From Helicobacter cinaedi CCUG 18818 = ATCC BAA-847 (lineage in GTDB: Bacteria; Campylobacterota; Campylobacteria; Campylobacterales; Helicobacteraceae): a DNA stretch of 43,796 nt. Both the position numbers and the translations under genes were made by a program. This document shows, in pieces, positions 36,664 to 43,796 of the stretch. Within the stretch, counting starts at the first letter, position 1. Each line of letters begins with the position of its first letter. The stretch covers positions 303,645 to 347,440 of the forward strand of contig NZ_DS990391.1 in NCBI RefSeq assembly GCF_000155475.1. The letters run 5' to 3'. The notes beneath the pieces are model-generated. The model was not told where the DNA came from. It made no database searches and saw nothing but the letters and a program-made list of their open reading frames with translations.

Positions 36664-38057
36664 TGGGACAATATTTGTATGGAGCGAGCTTGCAGGGGCT
36701 GCAAGAATTTATTTTTAAAACAAATAAGCTAAGAGAGATTGTAGGGGCAAGTGAGATTATCAAAACTTTTGATGAGATAGATTTAAAAGCGGAGTTTCAT
36801 CTTAGCACAGAGCCAGATGTTATTCTCAAGGCTGCGGGGAATCTGCGAGTGATTTTTGATAATGAATCTGATGTAAAAAAGGTCGTCAAATATCTACCAA
36901 AAAAGATTCTTCAAAGTGCCTATGGTGTGAATCTCTCCTAAAGTGTCGTTGTGATGAATGAGTATAAAAGTGCAAGTGCGAAGCTAGAGAAAAATCTAAA
37001 AATTGCAAGAAATAAAATCGCCCTGCCTTTAGATACTCATCTTAGCATTTGTGCGATAAATCCACGCAAGGGCTTAAGTGCGATTCCAAGTAAGCTAGCG
37101 ACAAATAAAAAAGAAATGTTTGATACAAGCGTAAACCAAAAACTTCAAGCCTTTAATGAAGCTGTAAATAAAAACAAAGCCCTAGCCCAAGACATCAATG
37201 CTATAAAAAATAAAAAGAATAAAATTGCTGTGATACACATTGATGGCAATGGGCTAGGTGGCATTGTAAGGGGATTAGAAAAAGATGAGATGAAGACATT
37301 TTCACAAAAGCTTGATAGTGCGACAAAGGAAGCCTACAAGCAAACCTTGGAATCTATCATAGATTCTAATCCCACATATCAAAATGCCTTGCGTGATATT
37401 ATCCTAGGGGGCGATGATGTAACGCTTATTTGCAATGCTAATATCGCCTTAGACTTGAGTGAAAAATTTTTAGAAAACTTTGAATCTAACACACAAAATA
37501 TACATAAGCAAAGCTCCTTAACTGCGTGTGCGGGTATTGCCTATTGTAATGAAAAATTTCCCTTTTTCTATGCGGTGAAACTAGCGGAAGATTTATGTGC
37601 TTATGCCAAAAAAGATGCTAAAGAGATAAATCCTAAGCTCCCGCCCTCTTGCCTTATGTTTCATAATATTCAAGGCTCGTATGTGGAGGGCTTCTCACAA
37701 TTCCTTGATGAAGAGCTTAGTATCAATAGTGTGCGTTGCGATTTTGGACCTTATTATCTTAGGGATATTGAAAATAAGCCTAGCATTAAGGCTTTCAAAT
37801 CTCTTATACAAGATTTTAAAAAGGATAATTCGCCTAAGGGGCGGCTGCGTGATTGGCTTAGCTCACTACAATTTAATAAAGAATACGCTAAGGCAGAGAG
37901 CATAAGAATAGCAGAGATTTTTAAAGACAAATGGAAAGGTGAGAATCTTGCTACACTCCATAGAGAGCTAAGCTTAGCCAATCTCATTCTTGTGATAGAC
38001 AATGTAGAAAAAACGCCCATTTATGATATTTTACAAATTCTATCCGTGCAAGACTAA
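36663..38057 (+). pseudogene. cas10: Cas10 (type III large subunit, cyclase) with an in-frame TAA
   Basis: About 463 residues, starting MGQYLYGASLQGLQEFIFKT and IVGASEIIKTF, the Palm1 opening of Cas10. IHIDGNGLGG and the Palm2 LGGDDVTL (GGDD at 37407-37418) follow, then a C-terminal helical D4-like domain. GGDD marks an active cyclic-oligoadenylate synthase. There is no N-terminal HD nuclease domain. Codon 93 (36939-36941) is TAA within an otherwise open frame (NLS-stop-SVVVMNEYKS). A single T-to-A change from TTA (Leu) would explain it. A second product could start at ATG 36954 and would keep the GGDD Palm2, but not the first Palm1 strand. Confidence 0.85.
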
Positions 38058-38072
38058 AAAAAGAGGGATAAA

Positions 38073-38867
38073 ATGAGCCACAATATCACATTTAAAATCA
38101 CATTTTTAGACTATTGGCATTTAGGCAGTGGGCAAAGTGGCGGGGCAAAATATGATAGCTCTGTTATTAAGGATAGGCAGGGCTTCCCTTATGTGCCGGG
38201 TAAAACGCTTAAGGGCTTATTGCGTGAGTATGCGGAGGGAGAGTTTGCAAAAGTATGCTTCGGGGAGCAGGGGGAAACTCGCGGAATGTGCTACTTTAGC
38301 AATGCTTATATAGAATCTAGCACAAGGGCGGAGCTTTTAAAGCATAATCATCAATTTTTGCTTGTAGATTCTATATCCGCTACAAAGATAAATGATAAAG
38401 GTGTAGCTGAAAGTGGAAGTTTGCGAGAGATTGAAGTAGTTATTCCGCTAAGTCTTTATGGCAGTATTGAAAATGTCCCTAATGAGTTTGTGTCATTGAT
38501 GAGTGCTGCTCTTAAAAAGATGAAAAGAATGGGGCTTAATCGCACAAGGGGCAAGATTCTGCTTGTAGATATGTATTACAACAAAGCAAAGGGTAAAACA
38601 TTCCCACATATAAAGATTGACAACTTCACCGGTGGCGGGATAGATGGTGCACTTTTCCAAGAAAAGGTAGATACCCTAGAATCTTTCAAGCTCAAAATTT
38701 GGCTAGAAAAAGGCATAGACAAAACCGCCCTAGAAGCCTTTGAACACGCCTTATGCGACATAGCCAACGGACTTTTAGCACTAGGTGGGGCAAGCTCAAA
38801 AGGACACGGCTACTTCCAAGGGAGTATTACAAAAAATGGAGAGAACTATGACACAAGCAGATTTTAA
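38073..38867 (+). CDS. Csm3-like Cas7 RAMP protein
   Basis: 264 residues of the RAMP superfamily: backbone subunit that coats crRNA and cuts target RNA. GFPYVPGKTLKGLLREYAE and RMGLNRTRGKI are typical, and the glycine-rich end is LLALGGASSKGHGYFQG. Asp28 in KYDSSVIKDR aligns, by position before the PGKTLKG motif, with the catalytic Asp of Csm3. An AGAGGG site precedes the ATG, and the gene stands 15 bases after cas10. The 3' end overlaps the next gene by 20 bases. It is intact. Confidence 0.82.
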   Translation: MSHNITFKITFLDYWHLGSGQSGGAKYDSSVIKDRQGFPYVPGKTLKGLLREYAEGEFAKVCFGEQGETRGMCYFSNAYIESSTRAELLKHNHQFLLVDSISATKINDKGVAESGSLREIEVVIPLSLYGSIENVPNEFVSLMSAALKKMKRMGLNRTRGKILLVDMYYNKAKGKTFPHIKIDNFTGGGIDGALFQEKVDTLESFKLKIWLEKGIDKTALEAFEHALCDIANGLLALGGASSKGHGYFQGSITKNGENYDTSRF

Positions 38868-39282
38868 AGCATTCTACGCAAATTTAACAGAATCTTTTGA
38901 AGGCTATATCCAGCTATCAGATTCTAAAGACTTTATCATTTTAGATAATGAGCCTCTGCCACAATGGGAAGCCCTGCATAATGGCAAAAACTTCATTCAC
39001 CAAATGTGCCTATACAGCCCCACCACACAGCGAAGCATTAATGCTACACAAATCAATAATGGCTTTAATGTGCTAGATAAGAATCTAGCAGACTTTAAAA
39101 AGAGTGCTAAGAGTGAAGTGGAGTTTCTCGTCAACGCACAAGCCCATAAACGCAACATCAGCCAAATCAAAATCACGCAAATATGGCAGGAAGTCGCAGA
39201 TGAGCTTTGCTGTGATTTTAATGTGCTAATGCCTACTTTCACGCTCTTTAGCGGATTCACAAAAGGAGAAAATAATGATTGA
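38848..39282 (+). CDS. Small type III-associated protein (Cas11 or Csx19-like role possible)
   Basis: 144 residues, starting MTQADFKAFYANLTESFEGY behind GGAGA five bases upstream. The first half has short beta-like segments (GYIQLSDSKDFIILDN, GKNFIHQMCLY). The second half is helical (KNLADFKKSAKSEVEFLVNA, HKRNISQIKITQIWQEVADE). It overlaps both neighbours, so it belongs to the complex operon. Size and position suggest a small subunit, or one of the III-associated families seen with TIGR03986 proteins (such as Csx19 or TIGR04423). I cannot confirm which. Confidence 0.65.
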   Translation: MTQADFKAFYANLTESFEGYIQLSDSKDFIILDNEPLPQWEALHNGKNFIHQMCLYSPTTQRSINATQINNGFNVLDKNLADFKKSAKSEVEFLVNAQAHKRNISQIKITQIWQEVADELCCDFNVLMPTFTLFSGFTKGENND

Positions 39283-41056
39283 TATAACAGCACCTTATCG
39301 CTTTGTGCGAACATATAATAAGATTTTTTATCCATCGTGGGGGCAGAAGCAGGGCAAGGACATAAGCTTTGATATGCCCTACATAGATTCACAAAGTGGG
39401 CAAATCAATATTACCATTACGGCTAAAAGCCCCATTTTCGTAGGCAATGGCACGGGCAAACAACAAGATGATACAGGTAAAAATAAGAGCGATAAGACAG
39501 ACAAACCCCAAGAGTTTTTTAACCACAACGGCACTTATTATATCCCCGGCTCATCTATCAGGGGTATGATACGCACCATCGCTACGATTCTAAGCTTTTC
39601 AAAAATGAGCTTAGATGATAAGACACTCTCTTGCAGGGACATTAACAATCCAGCCTATAAGAAAAAAGCAATGAAGCAAAATCAAACTTTTATAGGTTGG
39701 CTTTATGTCAAATCAAAAAAATGGTATATAGACGAGATTGGCACACTTACCAAAGAACACAAAATATCTTACGAGAAATTGGAGCAGTTATTTGGCAAAT
39801 CACTCATTGCAAATCTCAAAAATAAACAAGCCCACGCAAAATACGAGCTACTTCAACATAAAAATCTACATCTAAAAGAAGGCACGATAATCCTTACAGG
39901 CTTTTTTGGTAAGAAAAAAAATGAGTTTATATTCCCGCACACCATTACCCAAACCCACAATCTCACAAACGAGCAAGTCAAAACTTTCCAAGAAGCCTAC
40001 TACATCGGCACACCAAATGAAAGCAAGGATTGGACAAAAAGGTGGAAGCAAGAAATCAAGCAAGGCAAAAAAGTGCCTATCTTTTTTCAAAAAACACAAA
40101 ATAATCAAATCCGCCATTTTGGACTTTCTATGCTCTATAAGCTCCCTTATGATAACTCCACACAAGCCCTCTACACAAGAAGCCTAGCAGAATATAACAA
40201 AAGCTACCTTGACTGCGTGGATAGAATCTTTGGCTTTGTGAGAGATGATACACAAAGCCACGAAAATAAAGCCCTAAAAGGACGCATTAGCTTTTCGCAT
40301 TTTAAAGCCCAAGGCAGCCCAAAGTCCTTTGCTAAACAATCTCTCATTCTCTCCACACCACGACTGACATTCTATCCCTACTACATAGACCAAACCCCAG
40401 ACACACTCTTTAAAACCTATGATGACCAAGATTCAAAGCTAAGCGGCTTTAAATTCTATGTCCCAAGGCACAATATTATGGATCACAAGGGCAATGGCAA
40501 TAGCAACATACTTTCACACATTATCCCCCTAGATAAAGGCACGACTTTCACAGGCACACTCCGATATTTTAATCTCAAAAAAGAAGAGTTAGGCTTGCTA
40601 CTCCTTGCCCTTACATTCCTACAAGATAAGCATTATTATAAAATCGGCGGGGCAAAGCCCTATGGCTTTGGCGACTGCCATATCAAACTCCACACAAGCC
40701 TAAATACACAAGAGTATATAAACGCCTATATTGACTTTGTGAAAAGAGAATTTGGCGATGATCCTATCAATTCTCAAAGTGCTAAAGACCTTTTAGAAGT
40801 TTCTCAACAAATGCCGAGCGATGAATATTTAGACTATATGGAGCTACAAGAATTTACAAAATTAAAAAGTGAAAATCAAAGCAAATTTGGCAAACGCCAT
40901 AGTCATAATGGAGGCAACAACCCCCATCGCAATCATCATCACAACTCTCCTAACCCCAAAGCTCCAAAACCTTACAATGAGTCAAGAGAGCATAAAAACA
41001 AAGATGACGCATTTAAAAACACTATAAGAATTTCACAAAAAGGGCAAAAACACTAA
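39275..41056 (+). CDS. Large CRISPR RAMP protein, TIGR03986-like
   Basis: 593 residues. The opening APYRFVRTYNKIFYPSWGQ, then INITITAKSPIFVGNG and YYIPGSSIRGMIRTIATIL, fit the TIGR03986 family of type III RAMPs. A second RAMP-like part ends with GGAKPYGFGDCHIKLH. A His/Asn-rich tail (HSHNGGNNPHRNHHHN) follows and looks disordered. It may take the role of two ordinary RAMP subunits, since no separate Cas5 or Csx10 gene is present here. Its start overlaps the preceding stop. It is intact, and closes the operon. Confidence 0.82.
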   Translation: MIDITAPYRFVRTYNKIFYPSWGQKQGKDISFDMPYIDSQSGQINITITAKSPIFVGNGTGKQQDDTGKNKSDKTDKPQEFFNHNGTYYIPGSSIRGMIRTIATILSFSKMSLDDKTLSCRDINNPAYKKKAMKQNQTFIGWLYVKSKKWYIDEIGTLTKEHKISYEKLEQLFGKSLIANLKNKQAHAKYELLQHKNLHLKEGTIILTGFFGKKKNEFIFPHTITQTHNLTNEQVKTFQEAYYIGTPNESKDWTKRWKQEIKQGKKVPIFFQKTQNNQIRHFGLSMLYKLPYDNSTQALYTRSLAEYNKSYLDCVDRIFGFVRDDTQSHENKALKGRISFSHFKAQGSPKSFAKQSLILSTPRLTFYPYYIDQTPDTLFKTYDDQDSKLSGFKFYVPRHNIMDHKGNGNSNILSHIIPLDKGTTFTGTLRYFNLKKEELGLLLLALTFLQDKHYYKIGGAKPYGFGDCHIKLHTSLNTQEYINAYIDFVKREFGDDPINSQSAKDLLEVSQQMPSDEYLDYMELQEFTKLKSENQSKFGKRHSHNGGNNPHRNHHHNSPNPKAPKPYNESREHKNKDDAFKNTIRISQKGQKH

Positions 41057-41295
41057 ATCTTAAAAAACAAACCTTGCAATATGCTCCCCCACCATAGAAT
41101 CTAGCCTTTTTCTAGCCCATCTTTAAAACTTTTTGACTAGGTTCTACTTTTTATTTCTCCTAACATAACCATACAACATTGTTACAGTCCCATGGCAAAA
41201 TTTTATAAAAAATACCCTAATTCCTAGCAGTAGAAATTCAGCAAAGCTTATGTATAATCCGCGACTTTGTTGTATAAAATTTATCTAAAGATAGA
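41057..41295 (+). promoter_or_regulatory. Intergenic region with likely wecA promoter
   Basis: TATAAT at 41253-41258, preceded by TG, is a good sigma-70 -10 sequence 38 bases before the first possible wecA ATG. A second A/T-rich box (TATAAA, 41273-41278) lies closer. The rest shows nothing recognisable, and no CRISPR repeat. Confidence 0.5.
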
Positions 41296-42348
41296 ATGTG
41301 GGGAGATATGGAGACAGGTATGCTTCTTTGGGCTTTGAGTAGCTTTTTTATAAGCTTTGTGTTGTGCGTTGGGATTATCGTCAGTTCTAGGCGATTTGGC
41401 GTTTTTATAGATAGTGGCACTTCGCATAAACCTCAAAGATTCCACACTCAAGCCACGCCTCGTGCTGGTGGGATTGGAATCTTTAGTGCCTTTGCTTTGC
41501 TTATATTGTATGCATATTTTACCCAAATAAGCTTAGGCATAAACACACAAACGCTGATTATCCTGCTTGGCAGTGGCATTATCTTTGCAAGTGGGTTGAT
41601 AGAAGACTTTAGTGGGAATCTTTCTCCAAAAATGCGTCTCATTATGCAGTGTGTGGCGGCATTTGGCGTGTGTGCGTGGATTGATGTGTATTTGAAAGAT
41701 TTATCGCTTGGTTTCACTCTGCCCTACCTTATCGGTCTATTTTTTACCACATTTGCACTTGTAGGGGTGAGTAATGCGATTAATATTATTGATGGGTTTA
41801 ATGGCTTAGCAAGTGGAGTGTGTTTGCTTATTTTAGCTGGGATTATGTATGTAGCCTATGATGTGAAAGATGTAGAGATTTTTTATTGTGCTTTGGTGCT
41901 GTTTTTTGGAATCTTGGGATTTTTTGTGCGTAACTTTCCTTTAGGTAAGATATTTTTAGGCGATGGTGGAGCGTATTTCTTAGGATTTATCTTAGGTATG
42001 CTTTTAGTCTTACTCACACAAAGACATACTGAATCTGTAAGTGCCTTTTTTGGATTAAGCATTATGATATATCCTGTATGGGAAGTGGTGTTTTCTATAT
42101 GGAGAAAGCGATTTAAACGCAAAATGTCCGCTACAAAGCCAGATAAGGTGCATTTGCATATGCTCGTTTTTAAACGCATTACACATTCTAATAAAAATAC
42201 TTCACTTATTCTCCTTGCCTACAATGTGCCCTTTGTGATGTTGAGCGTATGTTTTTATCAGCACACTTGGCTGCTTTTGGCATTTTGTGGGATTTTTGCC
42301 CTGCTTTATGGCTATTTTTATGCAAGATTAATCCGTTTTGGTATGTAA
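41296..42348 (+). CDS. wecA: WecA-type polyprenyl-phosphate sugar-1-phosphate transferase (expressed copy)
   Basis: Integral membrane enzyme that moves a HexNAc-1-phosphate (GlcNAc-1-P in classic WecA) from UDP-sugar to undecaprenyl phosphate, starting a surface glycan. About ten membrane helices. Motifs: PRAGGIGIF (~55-63), the Mg site region GLIEDFSGNLSPKMRL (~100-115), SNAINIIDGFNGLA (159-172), LGDGGAYFLG (221-230), and the cytoplasmic KVHLHMLVFK loop (284-293), equivalent to the HIHH motif used for substrate recognition. Residues ~147-270 are coded by DNA repeated in inverse at 43207-43578. Residues 271-350 are unique to this copy. The start may be ATG 41296, or a later ATG behind GGAG (LLWALSS). 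Here it is followed by a recombinase gene, 27 bases on. Confidence 0.92.
   Translation: MWGDMETGMLLWALSSFFISFVLCVGIIVSSRRFGVFIDSGTSHKPQRFHTQATPRAGGIGIFSAFALLILYAYFTQISLGINTQTLIILLGSGIIFASGLIEDFSGNLSPKMRLIMQCVAAFGVCAWIDVYLKDLSLGFTLPYLIGLFFTTFALVGVSNAINIIDGFNGLASGVCLLILAGIMYVAYDVKDVEIFYCALVLFFGILGFFVRNFPLGKIFLGDGGAYFLGFILGMLLVLLTQRHTESVSAFFGLSIMIYPVWEVVFSIWRKRFKRKMSATKPDKVHLHMLVFKRITHSNKNTSLILLAYNVPFVMLSVCFYQHTWLLLAFCGIFALLYGYFYARLIRFGM
41734..42105 (+). repeat. Left arm of a 372-bp inverted repeat (in wecA)
   Basis: Same length and about 98% identical by eye (six mismatches seen, most clustered at about 41979-42007) to the reverse complement of 43207-43578. It starts at GGTCTATTTTTTACCAC and ends at CTATATGGAGA. 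Identity is lost at once on both sides. The arms are separated by 42106-43206 (1,101 bp). Confidence 0.95.
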
Positions 42349-42350
42349 TG

Positions 42351-42370
42351 CTCCTTTAATAAAAAAGGAG
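42351..42370 (+). promoter_or_regulatory. Hairpin covering the recombinase ribosome-binding site
   Basis: CTCCTTT and AAAGGAG form a 7-bp stem just after the wecA stop. The right arm is the AAGGAG Shine-Dalgarno of the recombinase, so the hairpin could hold translation low unless a ribosome on wecA opens it. Confidence 0.5.
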
Positions 42371-42375
42371 AGTCT

Positions 42376-42978
42376 ATGCACTATATTTATTTAAGGGTGT
42401 CAAGCCACAAGCAGAGTGTGAAAAATCAATATTTTGAGATACAAAAATGGTGTGAGCAACGCAATATCCACACATATCGCGTCATTGCAGAAACGATGAG
42501 TGGGGCTATTAGCCCTGATTATAGACAGCTAGGAATCTTGCTTAAAAAAGCACAGAAAGGGGATTGTTTAATCATCGCTGAAATATCGCGACTTGGCAGG
42601 AGCATTTTGCAGATTATGAGTGTGCTTCATCAATGTATGGAGCGGGGCATTACGATTTATTCTATCAAGGAAAACTACGAGCTAGGGGATAATCTCAATT
42701 CAAAAGTGCTAACCTTTGCTTTTAGCTTGAGTGTGGAGATTGAGCGACATCTTATTAGCCAACGCACAAAGGAAGCATTATCTAGGATTAAGAGTGAAGG
42801 CGGGAAGCTTGGCAGACCAAGAGGGATAGCACCACTGCAGTCTTTGAAGCTTTATGAAAATAAAGACAGCATTATCAAAATGTATCAAAACCGCATACCA
42901 ATGGTGCGTATTGCTAAGAGATTCAATGTCAATCGCAAAACTCTAGCTTGTTTTTTGAAGCGATTAGGGTTGTTATAG
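42376..42978 (+). CDS. Serine recombinase (DNA invertase/resolvase family)
   Basis: 200 residues. N-terminal resolvase domain with YLRVSSHKQS (catalytic Ser at 9 or 10), GDCLIIAEISRLGRS and VEIERHLISQRTKEAL. Then GKLGRPRG and a C-terminal helix-turn-helix (VRIAKRFNVNRKTLACFLKR). This is the layout of Hin/Pin/Mpi-like invertases rather than the large phage integrases. It lies inside the segment bounded by the two wecA repeats, as invertases often do. It is read in the same direction as wecA, and its stop overlaps by 6 bases the stop of the opposing wecA copy. Confidence 0.93.
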   Translation: MHYIYLRVSSHKQSVKNQYFEIQKWCEQRNIHTYRVIAETMSGAISPDYRQLGILLKKAQKGDCLIIAEISRLGRSILQIMSVLHQCMERGITIYSIKENYELGDNLNSKVLTFAFSLSVEIERHLISQRTKEALSRIKSEGGKLGRPRGIAPLQSLKLYENKDSIIKMYQNRIPMVRIAKRFNVNRKTLACFLKRLGLL

Positions 42979-43593
42979 GCGTTTTGATAGGGCAAAATAG
43001 CAGAGCATATACAGCCCTACAAAGCCCATAATACCGCAAATCAGCACAAGCGTATGTGCGTGAAAATAAATGCTAAAAATCACTATAGGTATGTGGAGGG
43101 CTAGTATCACGCTTGAAGTGCCGACATTGTGGCGTGAGATTTTGAAAATGAGCGTGTGGAGGTGCAAATCATCTGGGCTTGTGGCATTACGCCTTAGCCT
43201 TTTGCGTCTCCATATAGAAAACACCACTTCCCATACAGGATATATCATAATGCTTAATCCAAAAAAGGCACTTACAGATTCAGTATGTCTTTGTGTGAGT
43301 AAGACTAGAAGCATACCCAATATAAAACCTAAAAAATACGCTCCACCATCGCCTAAAAATATCTTACCTAAAGGAAAGTTACACACAAAAAATCCCAAGA
43401 TTCCAAAAAACAGCACCAAAGCACAATAAAAAATCTCTACATCTTTCACATCATAGGCTACATACATAATCCCAGCTAAAATAAGCAAACACACTCCACT
43501 TGCTAAGCCATTAAACCCATCAATAATATTAATCGCATTACTCACCCCTACAAGTGCAAATGTGGTAAAAAATAGACCTAAAAAAATCATCAC
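42973..43593 (-). pseudogene. Silent 3' half of a second wecA with a different C-terminus
   Basis: The minus strand codes the last ~206 residues of a WecA protein. Residues from about GLFFTTFALVGVSNAINIID to VFSIWR are identical to the intact wecA apart from one R-to-C change (FVCNFP). Then the last 77 residues differ: RKRLRRNATSPDDLHLHTLI, with HLH kept, and helices ending YMLCYFALSKRL. The 5' half (PRAGG and ED motifs) is absent, and no ribosome site is visible at the GTG/ATG near 43593. It is best read as a storage cassette that is joined to wecA by inversion. Confidence 0.88.
43207..43578 (-). repeat. Right arm of the 372-bp inverted repeat (in the silent wecA copy)
   Basis: Reverse complement of 41734-42105; see that entry. 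It covers the shared catalytic part of wecA, ending just before the variable C-terminal part. Confidence 0.95.
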
Positions 43594-43796
43594 ATCTATA
43601 CAAGCCCATACAATACAAAGCCATTATGCTAATTTTGCCTAGCCACCTAGCTTAAGATCTCTTAAAACCTTTAGACTGCCCCTCTTAACACATCTCATCT
43701 TTTAAAGCCTACGATTTTAGAATCTTGCCATACTTTTAAAACCTTGTCATACTGAGACTTTTGCCGAAGTATCTATATTCTAAAATTCTTATAAAA
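43594..43796. other. Right-end flank, no gene seen
   Basis: No open frame with gene-like features. Near 43755-43785 runs a sentence-like stretch (GTCATACTGAGAC, then CCGAAGTATCT). It resembles, from memory, dispersed repeats of enterohepatic Helicobacter, but no second copy is in this window. On the minus strand TAGAATATA near 43778-43770 could be a -10, which would read towards the silent wecA copy. Confidence 0.35.

Noticed and set aside
41057-41295. CRISPR array next to the Cas genes
   Set aside because: No direct repeat of 20-40 bp with regular spacing is visible here or at 33282-33416 or 35392-35524.
42376-42978. Recombinase as part of an insertion sequence or transposon
   Set aside because: No transposase, no terminal repeats of a transposon and no cargo. 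The only repeats are the two wecA arms, which fit an invertase.
41734-43578. Simple tandem duplication of wecA
   Set aside because: The copies are in inverse orientation, the second lacks its 5' half, and identity ends sharply at both arm ends with different tails.

Overview
The window reads as chromosomal DNA of a Campylobacterota bacterium, most likely an enterohepatic Helicobacter. It is AT-rich and densely packed. It carries the futalosine menaquinone gene mqnA, a PgbA-type protein, a Csd3-type cell-shape peptidase, Helicobacter-type outer-membrane proteins, and several gene orders that I recall from H. pylori (csd3-nudix-pgbA-glcD; ftsH-like/mtaB/mscS/aroB/trkA-like; ybgC-DUF493). The word AGAATCT/AGATTCT is very common on both strands, and proteins are accordingly rich in D-S and E-S pairs. 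I cannot name the species. No rRNA, tRNA or CRISPR array was found.

Bases 1-7.6 kb are one minus-strand run: ilvB-ilvN-pdxJ-pdxA-PAP2-alaS and the start of another gene (branched-chain amino acids, vitamin B6, tRNA charging). alaS carries palindromic in-frame insertions, one of which is shared with ugd. From 7.8 to 13.5 kb lie plus-strand genes: a truncated MFS transporter, ferredoxin fdxA, a lipoprotein, ugd with a repeat-rich insert, a YwqK/MORN-like protein and an outer-membrane protein. The last of these is preceded by a decayed copy of the 3' end of the glcD gene that follows it. From 13.5 to 17.5 kb the minus strand holds glcD, pgbA, a NUDT14-like NUDIX hydrolase and csd3. From 17.7 to 21.3 kb the plus strand holds a flagellar set (small membrane protein, flgM behind a sigma-28-like promoter, a FlgN-like chaperone, flgK) and an EI24 membrane protein. 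From 21.3 to 30.2 kb are two minus-strand operons: trkA-like/aroB/mscS/mtaB/an FtsH paralogue without its zinc motif/a hypothetical, and ybgC/DUF493/mqnA.

Bases 30.2-43.8 kb are accessory. First comes a decayed S6-family (IgA-protease-like) autotransporter with a G10 tract that puts its reading frame off. Next is a compact type III CRISPR-Cas locus: csx20 and a frameshifted CARF-HEPN csx1 on the minus strand, diverging from a plus-strand operon of an unknown membrane-anchored 107-residue protein, cas6, an HD-less GGDD cas10, a Csm3-like Cas7, a small protein and a TIGR03986-like RAMP. cas6 and cas10 each contain one in-frame TAA. This window has no array, no cas1/cas2 and no recognisable cas5.

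The most striking element is at 41.3-43.6 kb. An intact wecA-type sugar-1-phosphate transferase gene is followed by a serine recombinase gene and then, in opposite orientation, by a promoterless 3' half of a second wecA with a different C-terminus. The two share about 372 bp of nearly identical inverted repeat. Inversion between the repeats would exchange the C-terminal ~80 residues of WecA, including its HxH loop, while keeping the catalytic core. This looks like a phase- or antigen-variation switch acting on the first step of a surface-glycan pathway.
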